Source: Phoronis ovalis
Lineage: Eukaryota; Phoronida; Phoronidae
Assembly (NCBI GenBank): GCA_028565635.1
Contig: JAOXYB010029223.1
Span: 1-15,081 of the forward strand
DNA length: 15,081 nt
Direction: 5' to 3'
In this document: positions 1 to 9,795 of the stretch, piece by piece
Layout of the letters: every line of letters starts with the position of its first letter
Numbering within the stretch: position 1 is the stretch's first letter
The notes under the pieces: generated by a model
Seen by the model: only the letters and a program-made list of their open reading frames with translations
What the model was told of the DNA's origin: nothing
Databases searched by the model: none
Translations under genes and position numbers: made by a program

Positions 1-27
1 TAAAATAGAGTACACCTACTGATAATT

Positions 28-160
28 AAGGTCTTTTAAATATTTTCAAGGCTAAAACCTAAAATTCAAGGGCTTTTTTTCAAGGTCAGAATTAAATTCA
101 AGGACTATTCAAGGCCAGGGCTCTAAATTCAACGACTTTTCAAGACTGTACGAACCATGT
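28..160. repeat. degenerate ~31-bp tandem repeat with paired TCAAGG motifs
   Basis: TCAAGG or a one-base variant occurs at 46, 66, 80, 98, 109, 129 and 140. From 66 onward the motifs fall in pairs (66/80, 98/109, 129/140). Each member recurs after 29-32 bases, so the unit is about 31 bp with two motifs per unit, separated by AAATTC-rich sequence. Copies are diverged by point changes and small indels. The repeat may continue left of the window. I have a general impression that similar TTCAAGG-rich stretches occur in other animal genomes, but I cannot name a family. No reading frame spans it. Confidence 0.6.
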
Positions 161-266
161 GAAATGAAGAACCTAAACGATGATTGTCTGTTGACACTCA
201 TCATTTAAGCAACCATTGTTTTTTTAAGTTAAAGCTTTATTATAATCATGAACTTAATTCACAATT

Positions 267-290
267 AATATTGACATTAATGTCAACATT
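267..290. repeat. near-perfect 24-bp palindrome
   Basis: Bases 271-286 (TTGACATTAATGTCAA) are a perfect 16-bp palindrome. Beyond one mismatch (A270 against C287), three more pairs extend it to 267-290. It has the dyad form of a homodimeric factor site but also fits chance in AT-rich DNA. No function is assigned. Confidence 0.5.
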
Positions 291-443
291 TTAAATGTTT
301 TTCTACACTTAATTCATTTTGATTGGTTAGCTTTCATTGCAGGCATCCAAATCAGAAGTTACTGAATCCTGAATCCAAGCTATAATTTTATATAGACTAA
401 CTTTTCTTTGGAATCCTACAAAAATGAAATCTATAATCACTCG

Positions 444-465
444 TGCACACACGCACACACACACA
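444..465. repeat. CA dinucleotide microsatellite
   Basis: An alternating CA tract with two G interruptions in place of A (GTGCACACACGCACAC and on). It is short and probably polymorphic. A typical animal simple repeat. Confidence 0.85.
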
Positions 466-608
466 TTAATTCAAGGAACATGTCCGTATAAAAGAGTAAT
501 GAAGAGTGAAAGAAAGATTTCAGGGAATTTTTTTAAGTCACTCTGGGACTCACAACAGTACAGACAAAACATTATTATGCATTAAGTAAGTTATTTTTAG
601 GTATCATC

Positions 609-834
609 ACTTTTACCCTCATGAGGCCACCCTTAAAAAATTGTTGGTTTGTGGTTGCCGACCGACCAATGAAAAAAGTGCTTTAAGATCTTTCTCGATC
701 AAAATCTAGATACATTTCTCCTGGAATTTCACATTTGTTCTCAACTGAAACAAAATAATTCTCCTACCTACCGACCCACCCCTCTAGTGGTGGGTCGACA
801 ACCACAAACCAACAATTTTTAAGGGTAAAAAAGT
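609..834. mobile_element. MITE-like foldback element with long terminal inverted repeats
   Basis: The left arm at 629-667 and the right arm at 789-826 are inverted copies of each other over about 38 bases, differing only at about three positions. Both contain the core TTGTTGGTTTGTGGTTG, read on the plus strand at left and on the minus strand at right. The match resumes further out: ACTTTTACCCT at 609-619 pairs with AGGGTAAAAAAGT at 822-834, so the left arm seems to carry a ~14-base duplication or insertion (ACCCT plus CATGAGGCC) that the right arm lacks. The interior of about 120 bp has no coding potential. Small size, long near-identical arms and no ORF fit a non-autonomous MITE or foldback transposon moved in trans. 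I cannot place it in a superfamily. No clean target-site duplication is visible beyond a short AGG on either side, so the exact ends are uncertain. Confidence 0.75.
772..797. repeat. subterminal hairpin inside the foldback element
   Basis: CGACCCACC at 772-780 and GGTGGGTCG at 789-797 are perfect complements around an 8-base loop. The right half is also the inner end of the right terminal arm, so the same bases can pair locally or with the left arm. Subterminal structure of this sort is common in foldback elements, but a function here is inference. Confidence 0.7.
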
Positions 835-1678
835 AGGTGCTTCCATGTATGCTGTGGTCGTAAATAGGCACATTCATGTAGCACAGAATTTTCTCCACTC
901 ATAGTATTACATTATTTCATAGACACAATATTGAATGCATTAATTTTCTAGTTATACCTCTTATGGATATACTCTCTGAAGACAGATCTAGAATTGATGA
1001 CCGGCATATAACTTATTATTGCTTAAATGCTTTAATCGATTGGTAAGCATGAGAGAGCCATAAAAAGTATGTTATGATGTTAATGTATTCAACCATCATT
1101 TATCTGCAGGCAATTATCACGAGCCTAGCTTTTGGCAGATCTATGCACTAGAGCAAATTACTCCATAGGATGCTATATACAAGATGTTTTAAATAATAAT
1201 TAAAGAAAGATTTTAAAGAAAATTTGTCATGCCAACTTTAAAGGTATAAAAAAAACTTGTAACTGGCAACAAGAAAATAATGGATTTAAGGGAAACGATA
1301 CTGGTTCAGCAAAATGAACCTTTATTCACTCAAATATCACAAATATGCCTATTGGATAGTCCTGGATCTTAATTTGGATAGCCATTTATTAGTATAATCC
1401 CGAATCAGATATAGGAATTAGCAACCATGCAGAAAATATTATTATTAGCAATAAAAAATGTATTAAGTTGTGTAACAAGGCAGCAACTACGTATATAATG
1501 ATGTATAATACAATATACCACAGGTAAAAGAAACAAATACTTTCAGTTAAATAACCTTATAAAATTGTAACATATTCTTGTTGAGTGAGTCCTTGGACAT
1601 TTTTTCTTTAATTAGTATTCCATTAATAATTTATGATCACACTGAGGTCATAATAAGTTTGCATTACACACTTTCTTC
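835..1678. other. AT-rich noncoding stretch
   Basis: All frames are broken by frequent stops. I see no RNA gene, repeat array or splice-flanked open frame here. Confidence 0.6.
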
Positions 1679-1802
1679 AACTCTTCTGCACACACACATG
1701 TACATGCGAGTCTTATTCAAAGCTGTTGTGTTGGATACATGTACATGATGGCACATTTGAGTCTTACTGTAAGCTGTGCCTTGTACCAGGTTTAGAAGAG
1801 TT
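1679..1802. repeat. diverged direct repeat enclosed by 9-bp inverted repeats
   Basis: Two segments, at 1696-1733 and 1737-1790, both start with ACATGTACATG and then share GAGTCTTA, AAGCTGT and a TTG-rich tail. The second has about 7-11 extra bases after the shared start. They look like an old tandem duplication. The pair is bracketed by AACTCTTCT at 1679-1687 and AGAAGAGTT at 1794-1802, perfect inverted repeats of 9 bases. It could be the remnant of a small inverted-repeat element, or the brackets could be chance. No ORF is present. Confidence 0.45.
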
Positions 1803-1933
1803 ACATTTAAAATCATCTTTGCTGTTACCGTTGCAAGTCTCTGATCTACCTAAGCGGGCTTTTTAACTCAAGAGATAACAGTTAAGAGTCCTGACTAGGC
1901 CACACCAAAAATAAAGTTGTTTAACGGGTGAAT

Positions 1934-2235
1934 GCCCTCAAAAACTGAGTTGGTCAGTCAGTTTTTAATTTTAATTTGATTTTAAAAAAGTGTTTAGCCC
2001 TAAAAAACCAAGTCGGTTGGGCCTTTTTTTAGTGTTAAAAGAAAAGAAAACATATTTTGTACAGACAACAACACGAGAATTTGGGTTTTCGTGTTTTCCA
2101 AATTTTTACAATTAAAAAAATTTAAAGTGCCGAAATTTGAAGCGATTGGGCCCGTTAAACAAGTTTCTTTTCTTAAAATAAAAGTGAAAATGCCAAAATT
2201 TGAAGCGGCCGTGCCTGCTAAACAAAAATGCCTTA
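1934..2235. repeat. diverged tandem array with ~63-66 bp unit
   Basis: Units begin with GCC followed by an A-rich run at 1934, 1997, 2129 and 2192. The spacings are 63, 132 (two units of 66) and 63. The last two share TGCC[G/A]AAATTTGAAGCG, then G-rich and TAAACAA segments. The second shares AAG-CGGTTGGGCC-like sequence with the fourth. The middle unit, about 2060-2128, is much altered and holds a small inverted repeat (ACACGAGAA / TTTTCGTGT). A possible further unit precedes 1934, from about 1871. Stops in all frames make it noncoding. Strong divergence marks it as old. It could be a minisatellite or the internal repeat of a larger element. Confidence 0.6.
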
Positions 2236-4670
2236 GGTAATGTTCTTGTTCATTTTGAGTGATGTAGGAACAGAAAAAGTTTGTACTTTTGCTAATAAAA
2301 TAATAAGAGTTAATATTTTGGTAGCTATTTGTCTGTTTAATTGCAATATCTACCAGAGAAGCCGCATACCGGTGATTAGGTAAGCTGTCTACATGTACAA
2401 CTATACATTATTTATAAATATATAATTAATTCTCTTAATTAAGAATACTAATAATTCAGAGCATGTTTCACAATTAAGATAAAACTTTAAGTAAATTTGG
2501 ATTTGGCTTTGTTAAGCATCAAATAAGATTAAGTATTTAGATGTTTTGCTTCTAATTTTCAGTGCTAATTGTAATTAAATGAGTGAATCTAATTACTCCC
2601 TAGAGAGTTTATAAAGGCTGAGTTATGTAGTTTTTACAACATCGGATAAACACAAAACTAAGGGTAGAACTATGCAAGAACTACTACAGAGCCATTATAT
2701 AGATCTTGAAAAATTGCAATGCAATAGCTATAACTACAGAACACAATGAGGATTGCACAATGGAATTTTAAAGATATGATAACCCAACTTTATGTAGCTA
2801 TATCAGCCAAACATGATACACACTGGCACATGATAATAGCTACATCATAAAAACTATGATGGTACTTTTGCCTGAAGTTATCACCACGTCATTACCAGAC
2901 AAAGATAACTTGCTAAATTAAGGTTAACAGTTACTTTTTATTTAATGTAGTCTCAAGCAAATATTACATATCTACTTTCTGAAAGGATATGTCATATTTT
3001 GATAAGAACTAGGAGATTACTTACTTCATTACCTTAATTTTTTTTAATTAATATAATCTGATATACATACTGCATAACTACTTATTTAATGGAAGGGTCA
3101 GATTTTGGTCAAACCTTAGAAGTTCTAGTCACTAATTTGCTAATTTATGGATTCTGTGTAGAAACATGCAGTTAATGTGATGCTACTACACCAGAACTCC
3201 CGATCCCTTGTTACAGTCGATACCCTGAATTATGCAAATTCTATATGTAACTGGACATGAATGCATAAGAATTCCGCACTCTAGATAATGATAGGAAACT
3301 TGTAAATATATGTATTAATTTTGCCCTACAAAATACTATACAACTTGTTAATTTATAATAACTCTGCACTAGAAATAAATTTTACACTGGTGACTGTGTC
3401 ATATGCACTATGATACATAGCTCATGAATGCACAATATGCATACACTAGAAACGGTGAATCTCCCTACTCATATGATACACAACTCTGTCACTATTAATC
3501 AGACTAATGATAGAATGCCTAGCCCCTTGGAACCCCCCCCAAAAAAAACAGTTCACAAGAATTCAGAATGCTCAGTCTTGTCACTGTGATCTGTGACAGA
3601 CAGATGACGCCCTACCACATTAGTTCACATTATTTGCAGTATGGAGGTCCCTCTTTTCATACACTTACTATATTTAGCAAATAACTATATTTATAAGATG
3701 AAACAAAACAAAATTAATTGCAAGTTAACTAATGAGGCATCAGAGTATAACAACATCATTCAAAATAGCAACATGGTGCTTTAAATTTGTTGATAATTAA
3801 ATTGAATCCAATATTATCAAAATATAATTATTTCATCATCCCCATAATTCATTAACAGATGATAAAAGTGTAATTTTGCACTAATATATAATACCAATTA
3901 AAGTATGCAAGAAATGTTATAGCAGTACAAAGCTAGCAAAAGTATGGTGTACTTTCATAACTTTTAGCATAGTGTATGCCAAAAACACTATATAAGAATC
4001 ACTGGTAAAGGAGAGCATGTAACCTTTTTCAGCTACTGTAATCAGTTTCCGATGATCAAAAAATAACACATGTGTTTCTCCTAATTAATTTATACGCTAC
4101 AGCTCAGATTGCAAATGACATGTACTGCATTGCTACAAGAGTTCACTTTAAAGCACCTAGTATCCAATTTTAGAATCAATATGTAGGTGAATTCAGGTGG
4201 GAATATATTATCCACTGAGCTGTACTAAGTATCTCATTCATTATCAAGGGCTATTAATTAGTTTATATAAGCCCTAAAATGTACAGTTAAAAATTTAAAG
4301 TTTATATAAAGTTAACATGTGTAGAGTTTTACTAGAATATACTGAGTATATGCATACAGTTATTTTTAATATAAATTCTTTGAAATTGATCTTATGAGTA
4401 CTTTAAAACCAAATCCAAACAAGCATTGTACATAATACCATTCGACTAAACAAACAAAGACGTTCTAGTATAAAAAAAGGAAAGCGCAAATGATTACAGA
4501 AAAGTGTGCTACATAATGAAACCCACTTTTATACCCACTGCTATCAATTTCTGAAGATCTAAAATAACATTAATGCATCTTTTCAAAATTACTATCAGGT
4601 TTATGAGTACAAAATAAACATTTAACGGAAATAGCTCATTCCAATTTATGAGTTAAGGATAAAAGGTGCG
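2236..4670. other. long AT-rich noncoding stretch
   Basis: I find no gene, RNA gene or repeat array in about 2.4 kb. Small items are a C8A8 homopolymer junction at 3533-3548 and weak 7-8 bp inverted repeats around 3790-3830 and 3966-3990, all within what AT-rich DNA gives by chance. Confidence 0.55.
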
Positions 4671-5030
4671 GCCATTTAATTAAAATTTTTATTCCAGGTA
4701 ACTTATTTTAGACCAAGATGATACAATGGGCTCTGAATAAACAACAATTTAAAGTATACCACACAAGAGTGGTAACTGAAACTATAGGTGCACTTCATGT
4801 TTACTGCAAAATTCCTAACTGTTGAGTAATTACTATTGTTTGCTGCTATTGCCATTTAATTAAAATTTTTATTCCAGGTAACTTATTTTAGACCAAGATG
4901 ATACAATGGGCTCTGAATAAACAACAATTTAAAGTATACCACACAAGAGTGGTAACTGAAACTATAGGTGCACTTCATGTTTACTGCAAAATTCCTAACT
5001 GTTGAGTAATTACTATTGTTTGCTGCTATT
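4671..5030. repeat. exact 180-bp tandem duplication (two copies)
   Basis: Bases 4671-4850 and 4851-5030 are identical at all 180 positions. Flanking bases differ immediately on both sides (G4670 against T4850; TGAAT after the second copy against GCCAT at the unit start), so the repeat has a defined phase and no microhomology at its ends. Each copy holds a small hairpin, TACCAC / GTGGTA (4757-4762 with 4769-4774 in copy 1), and no uninterrupted frame. Perfect identity amid diverged repeats means either a very recent duplication or an assembly artefact. The real copy number may differ from two. Confidence 0.95.
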
Positions 5031-5248
5031 TGAATACTTCAAATTTCACAAGAAGCCATACCAAGAAAGGTTCTAGCAATTAACACTTAAATGTCTCGTC
5101 TTCATGAGGTGCATGTATAATACCTTGTACTATAGATAACCAAAGATACAACATAGTGTAAAAGGCATCAAAAGGGGTTGTTATTTTATTAAACAGATAA
5201 ACATTTATTTGCTCTTAGCTCTTTAAAGGTATAATTACATTCTATTTA

Positions 5249-5542
5249 GAGAAAGGTAGTACAAACAAAGGCGCTTGATGAAGAACACGATCGATCGTCT
5301 GCATCAGTATGTGACTTATGTGTCTTCTTCATCAAGTCTTCTAAATACGTTAATTCAAGAACTCCTCCCAGTATACTCACTTGAGTCTTCACAATGTCTA
5401 GATTGCACAGACCGACACCCCAGGAGGGTGATAGTTGGAATAGTTGGGTATCCATGCCCGCTATGAGCTCAAAATTCATACCTTTTTGGGGCCTGCTTAT
5501 TTTGTTTTCAAGATGACAGAATGGGTCAGAACAACCGTGTTT
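5249..5542 (-). other. coding-like island, candidate exon(s), product unknown
   Basis: A minus-strand frame is open for 98 codons, from just after a TAG at 5545-5543 down to a stop ending at 5246. It includes an ATG at 5479. GC content is clearly higher than in the flanks. After residue 33 from that ATG (ending LDIVKTQ) lies CAA|GTGAGTA, a near-consensus 5' splice site with GT at 5380-5379 and exon end at 5381 in phase 0. The exon would thus run from at most 5542 to 5381. Possible acceptors are poor: no strong pyrimidine tract precedes AG at 5544-5543 or near 5490. The translation has Cys, Trp, Gly and Pro spread as in a folded protein (GCSDPFCHLENK, then SPSWGVGLCNLD), but I recognise no family. 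The plus strand is also open over 5278-5466 with ATG and a Ser-rich run, so strand is not certain. This could be a real exon, a decayed transposon fragment or chance. Confidence 0.3.
5274..5336. other. imperfect hairpin with ~15-bp stem
   Basis: The left arm CTTGATGAAGAACAC (5274-5288) pairs with the right arm GTGTCTTCTTCATCAAG (5320-5336): eleven pairs, a two-base bulge, then four pairs. The loop is about 31 bases and starts inside a perfect 10-bp palindrome, CGATCGATCG (5288-5297). The size is in the range of short hairpin RNAs, but the stem is too short and the loop too large for a typical animal miRNA precursor. It overlaps the low-coordinate end of the candidate coding island, beyond its predicted donor site. 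Confidence 0.5.
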
Positions 5543-8500
5543 CTATTGTAGAACATCTTTTTTTTGGAAACCAAATAAGATCTGAAGACAAAGACCAATT
5601 CCATTTTGGGACCATGTAGTAAATGCACACTTTTAATATTTTCAGGACTAAATTTCATTTTTTCCTAGATTTTCAGCTAGTTTATACCCTTTTCTGGCCA
5701 TCTTAGGCACCTGGTCTAACTGCTGAAATATATTCCCTTTTTTCCCTGTTTTTGTAACGAAAATGTATACCTAACTATTCAGACTGTCACTCTGGATTGA
5801 CACCTGATAAGAAGAGACAATTGTTTGAACTTCTCCCCATAAAAACGTGAACTGCTTTATGAAAATCAAATTACACACATCTTCTGCAGCTACAGAGCTG
5901 GCCTTACAGCTTTCAGTTCAGACTTTCTCCAGCTGAATTAAAGATGTTTTAAAAATATGCCATCCAGAAAAAAAATAGCAAATAGGCTTCAACATTTTTG
6001 ATGAAGGGTTGTGGAATATGGTGACACTGTGATATACTTGAGCCACACAATTCAATATGCAAAACTGAACCAATTCCACATCTTGCTATTATCAACAAAA
6101 AAATCAACAATCTATGAATCCAAAAGTAATCATCTTGTGGATCTACACCAAAAGCACATTTGTCTAAACTACAAGTCAAGTTGTCAACCTATAAGAACAG
6201 ACAATTTTTATTAAAAAGAGTTGTCAACTAATACGAAATTGGATCAGAGCACCTCAAAAAACAATCAGCGTTGTACACCTGTACAGACGCACATTGCCAC
6301 ATTTTTAGCAAATGTTGTTTGTTTTGGGAGAATTGGTATAATCAGTCTGGATCTGTATGAATGTTAAATTGCTGTGTGATAGATGAAGAATCATAATAGC
6401 ACATTGTAGCACCTTTTCAGCAGACTAAATAAAACTATTTATAGGATTAACTAATACAATATATAAAACAATTAATTAGTTACATTTATAGCTAGTAATG
6501 AAATGGTTTGTTTTAATTAGATATGTTTAAAAACATCCTTGACATGATAACAATAGTCAAATATTTATTGCCATCTGGTGGGGGAAATCAATTCAGTGCT
6601 CTGCAGTGTCACAACCAAGGACTGTGTTAAACAACCTGGACATCTTTATCTCTATAAAATTAACATAACAAATCATATCTTTCAAGTTGGTGGGATTTTT
6701 TCACTGGGAGAAAGGGTATTTTGGAAAAATTATTAAAAGCAGTGGAGGAAAACAATATAAAAAATGAGGTATGTCAAAAAACATGAAGGCTGGAAGACGG
6801 AAAATGTAGCAAACATCTTAGATACATAGCATACAAAAGGATAACATATGCCACATACAGATTTTTAAGGAAAGAATGCATATTACATTGCATGCAAATT
6901 TTACATCGTTATTTTCACTTTGTCTATTTGTGTTTAGTTCACATAAGGTATGGTGAACGATCTATGTAATGATGGTAATAGGCAAAGGGCCAAAATTAAA
7001 ATTACATTTTTTAAAGCATTGATTAGTGAATGATTTGTATTTAATAGAACTATTGTGTAGACTTCATGACATCGTACAAATCAATATGCAATACATATCT
7101 AACCATAATGAACATAACTCTTTATCTTAATTAATCCATTTTAGATCACTTGACTTATTCTGTATATAAATGACGTCAATAATTCACATTGAAAGAAAGA
7201 TGTACATGGCAAAAAGTCTGCAAAAAAAGAAAGCGTGGACAATTACTCATTATTAACTGGAATTATTACACAAAACTCTCTTAAGATATTAATGTGCATA
7301 TCCAAATTATGATTACATTGGGAAATGTTTCCTGGAACAAATTTTAATCATTCTACCTGTATAAGGTTCAATAAAACTAATCAAATATATTATTTTGTGA
7401 TGTTCTGCAGGTATCACATGCTTTTTAATCTTGCTACTTTTGATGAAGGCGGATAGCAACCATTAGTACTTTCACACACCATAACAGTTTATAAAACACC
7501 TACTATAAATAACCCTTAATGTGTTATGCTTGCTATAGGTTGACACAAAATCATATTTTTGCAAAATAATCCTCTATTCGTGCTTGTATAATCATGTATC
7601 AAACCTATTCAAAGAGTTATTTGCACTGAAAATTTTGAGACCATAAAAGAAAAATAATATTATGTTGACAGAGTTATTTCAAGTACTACTTTTGCCAGGC
7701 ATAGTTTATTTTTGTCACCAAAGGGTTGTTCTCACATAAGAACACTTATGTCTGCAGACTAAATACTGTTTCAAAAGAAAACATTATAAAAGGGTAAAGG
7801 CTTGAAACCTATTTAAAGGACAATATGCTACTGAGATGCTTATTTCAAATTGCTTCTAGGAAACAGGATGATGGACTTTAATTGCCCCCGAAGATACAAA
7901 CACTTAGACCAACACATATACTAAGGGAGAAGGCCTTTACAGCACTATCCTGCTAACATTCAGGCTACTAAAAATCTTTATAGGTACATAGAAAACAGGG
8001 CAGTTAAACACAGTTTTGGGCAAGAAAAGAATACATATAATGGACTTAATAGTTTCTGCATCTACATTTACCTCATTAGTATATATCTGTGGAGAAACCC
8101 AGGGTTGAGCACAGTGGATCACTGATGCAATAAAAACAGAATGCTGGTACAGCTGGACTTGTACTTTTTATCTACCCATGTATCATACATGCACATTAGC
8201 ATCTATACTAAAATATTTTTGAATTTATGCATTTAATATAGCTTAATCCTTCTGGTAACACTTCAGGCCTAATCTGAAACAATTCTTTTAAAAGGTATAT
8301 GGTAACAATACAATCCATATTTATATCCAAAATCCAAACATTTTTAGCTCACATTCAATTCTGATGCCCTTTGCCTTTTAGTGTCAATAAACGTTTTGTG
8401 GTCACATTTATAAATTTCATTTTTCCAAGAGATTGTATGTATGTATCTAGCAGGAGCTCGACTCTCTTTATTTTTACAAAGGTGCACAATTATCTCTCCC

Positions 8501-9688
8501 AGTTACATTTATTGAGTCTTTAAAAAGTTTCTTAAAATTGCCACTGCATTAGCAAACATCCATGTGATTTGATTGGGGAAAAATATCAATAATTTGGTCT
8601 CAAGCCAGAGATATCAGTCTGATAATTTTTAGACATTTAACATGATAAGTTAATTTTAGAAATATATTATTTATTAATGCAGTGTGTAGCTGAACTGAAA
8701 CGGATTTTAAAGTACTTTTTTGTTTGCAAACCAATATTATCTTTTCCAGCATAAATAACAGTATATACATATTTTATAATTGAAAAATCTGTTCTATCAA
8801 GAGTTTATTCACTTGTGAAGTCCAAAGTATGTATTATTGTAACCACACATTTATCTGTTTATACATAATTTTTACTAGAAATAAATGTAACTTTATATGA
8901 ATAAATTATATGGTGTCGCATCAGGGCTTCATTATTCAATTTCACCATTTTTTTTTCACCATTTCGTGCATATTTTGTATGTAATTATAATTAGTTTATA
9001 TAATAATTATAATGTCATAATCTCATTTTCTAGATATTGTGTTTAATATATTAATAGCAAACAAAAGAAATGATATGCAAAGAGATAATTAAGAATAGCA
9101 TACATTGGCCTTAAAAAATTGAAATGAAACAAGTTTGCTATATTCGAAGAAAATATTCATCTGACATAAGAATATAAATTGCTTATTATCTCTCCAAGCC
9201 TATCATAAAAAATATTCATTTAATTAATTATTAACTTACATTGTATCTAATAAAAAAATGTCTACAAGATAATACCCTTATTGTTTTTATTCTGTTGCAG
9301 AGTTCATAGTTTTACACCTGATTTTTTTGTCTCGTACCTTTCAGTTTTTGATATCATTACCCATTGAAATCATAAATTTATTTATAAGTATGTATGAACA
9401 TGTATTCCTTACACTCCACAGGATTAACATGAGGAAACCTTTATCATGATCAAATTTCCACATCTCCAGCAAAATAATTTTGGGAATTCAACAGATGTGT
9501 ACTTTGCGTGCAGGATACCTGCTTCAATTTGTGTCACATAAACTTTTACTATTTGCCTCGGAAGGATGCTTATAACCAAAGGCAAACTATTGATTTTTAA
9601 TGATACTATATTACAGTAAACTACCCAAACGTTCAGTGTTGCTAATAATAAAATCCTGTCACTCATAAGACTTCATGTTAATTCTTAC
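5543..9688. other. long AT-rich noncoding stretch with minor structures
   Basis: No gene is supported in 4.1 kb. Small items are these: a 35-codon plus-strand frame at 6523-6630; a 7-bp hairpin, ACATAAG / CTTATGT (7734-7751); a duplicated TTTCACCATTT at 8940 and 8954; a 10-bp AT-only inverted repeat (8984-8993 with 9004-9013); and a good plus-strand acceptor-like tract ending in TTCTGTTGCAG at 9300, followed by a 21-codon open frame that stops at 9367. If the islands at 5.4 kb and 9.7 kb are exons of one minus-strand gene, this would be intron. Confidence 0.5.
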
Positions 9689-9729
9689 CTTTAGCAACTA
9701 GGAGGAGAACGAAAATAAAACAAAAGACA

Positions 9730-9754
9730 GGTTGGTAAACTTTAAAGTTCAACC
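9730..9754. repeat. 25-bp interrupted palindrome
   Basis: GGTTG (9730-9734) and CAACC (9750-9754) pair around a perfect 12-bp palindrome, AACTTTAAAGTT (9738-9749), with three unpaired bases on the left. Together with the hairpin 23 bases to its right, this explains why both strands of this island stay open and look protein-like. Confidence 0.55.
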
Positions 9755-9776
9755 ACCCTCTGGTATCATCACTTCG

Positions 9777-9795
9777 CTGCTTGAGGTTCAAGCAG
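9777..9795. repeat. perfect 8-bp hairpin with 3-base loop
   Basis: CTGCTTGA (9777-9784), loop GGT, TCAAGCAG (9788-9795). It is a tight, stable stem within the 9.7-kb island. It could be structure in a transcript, part of a small element, or incidental. Confidence 0.6.

Larger units (their letters stand above)
161..608. other. AT-rich noncoding stretch
   Basis: No gene is visible. The only structures I see are the palindrome at 267-290 and the CA run at 444-465, which are listed separately. Confidence 0.6.

Noticed and set aside
600-612. GGTATCATCACTT shared with 9762-9774
   Set aside because: One or two 13-mers shared by chance are expected in 15 kb of biased composition, and the flanks do not align convincingly.
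5949-6214. Overlapping open frames on both strands (76 and 67 codons)
   Set aside because: They shadow each other, are AT-rich, and have no family resemblance or splice context.
6571-6584. CTCF-like motif CCATCTGGTGGGGG
   Set aside because: At least three core positions disagree with the usual CTCF consensus, and CTCF may be absent from the host lineage.
7937-8122. 61-codon minus-strand open frame
   Set aside because: Within chance expectation, with no motif or supporting signal.
9278-9367. Plus-strand terminal exon after TTCTGTTGCAG
   Set aside because: The acceptor tract is good, but the following frame has only 21 codons and no partner exon was found.
9424-9666. 80-codon minus-strand open frame
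   Set aside because: Several frames of this length are expected by chance. It is hydrophobic with no motif, and no clear splice or promoter signals frame it.
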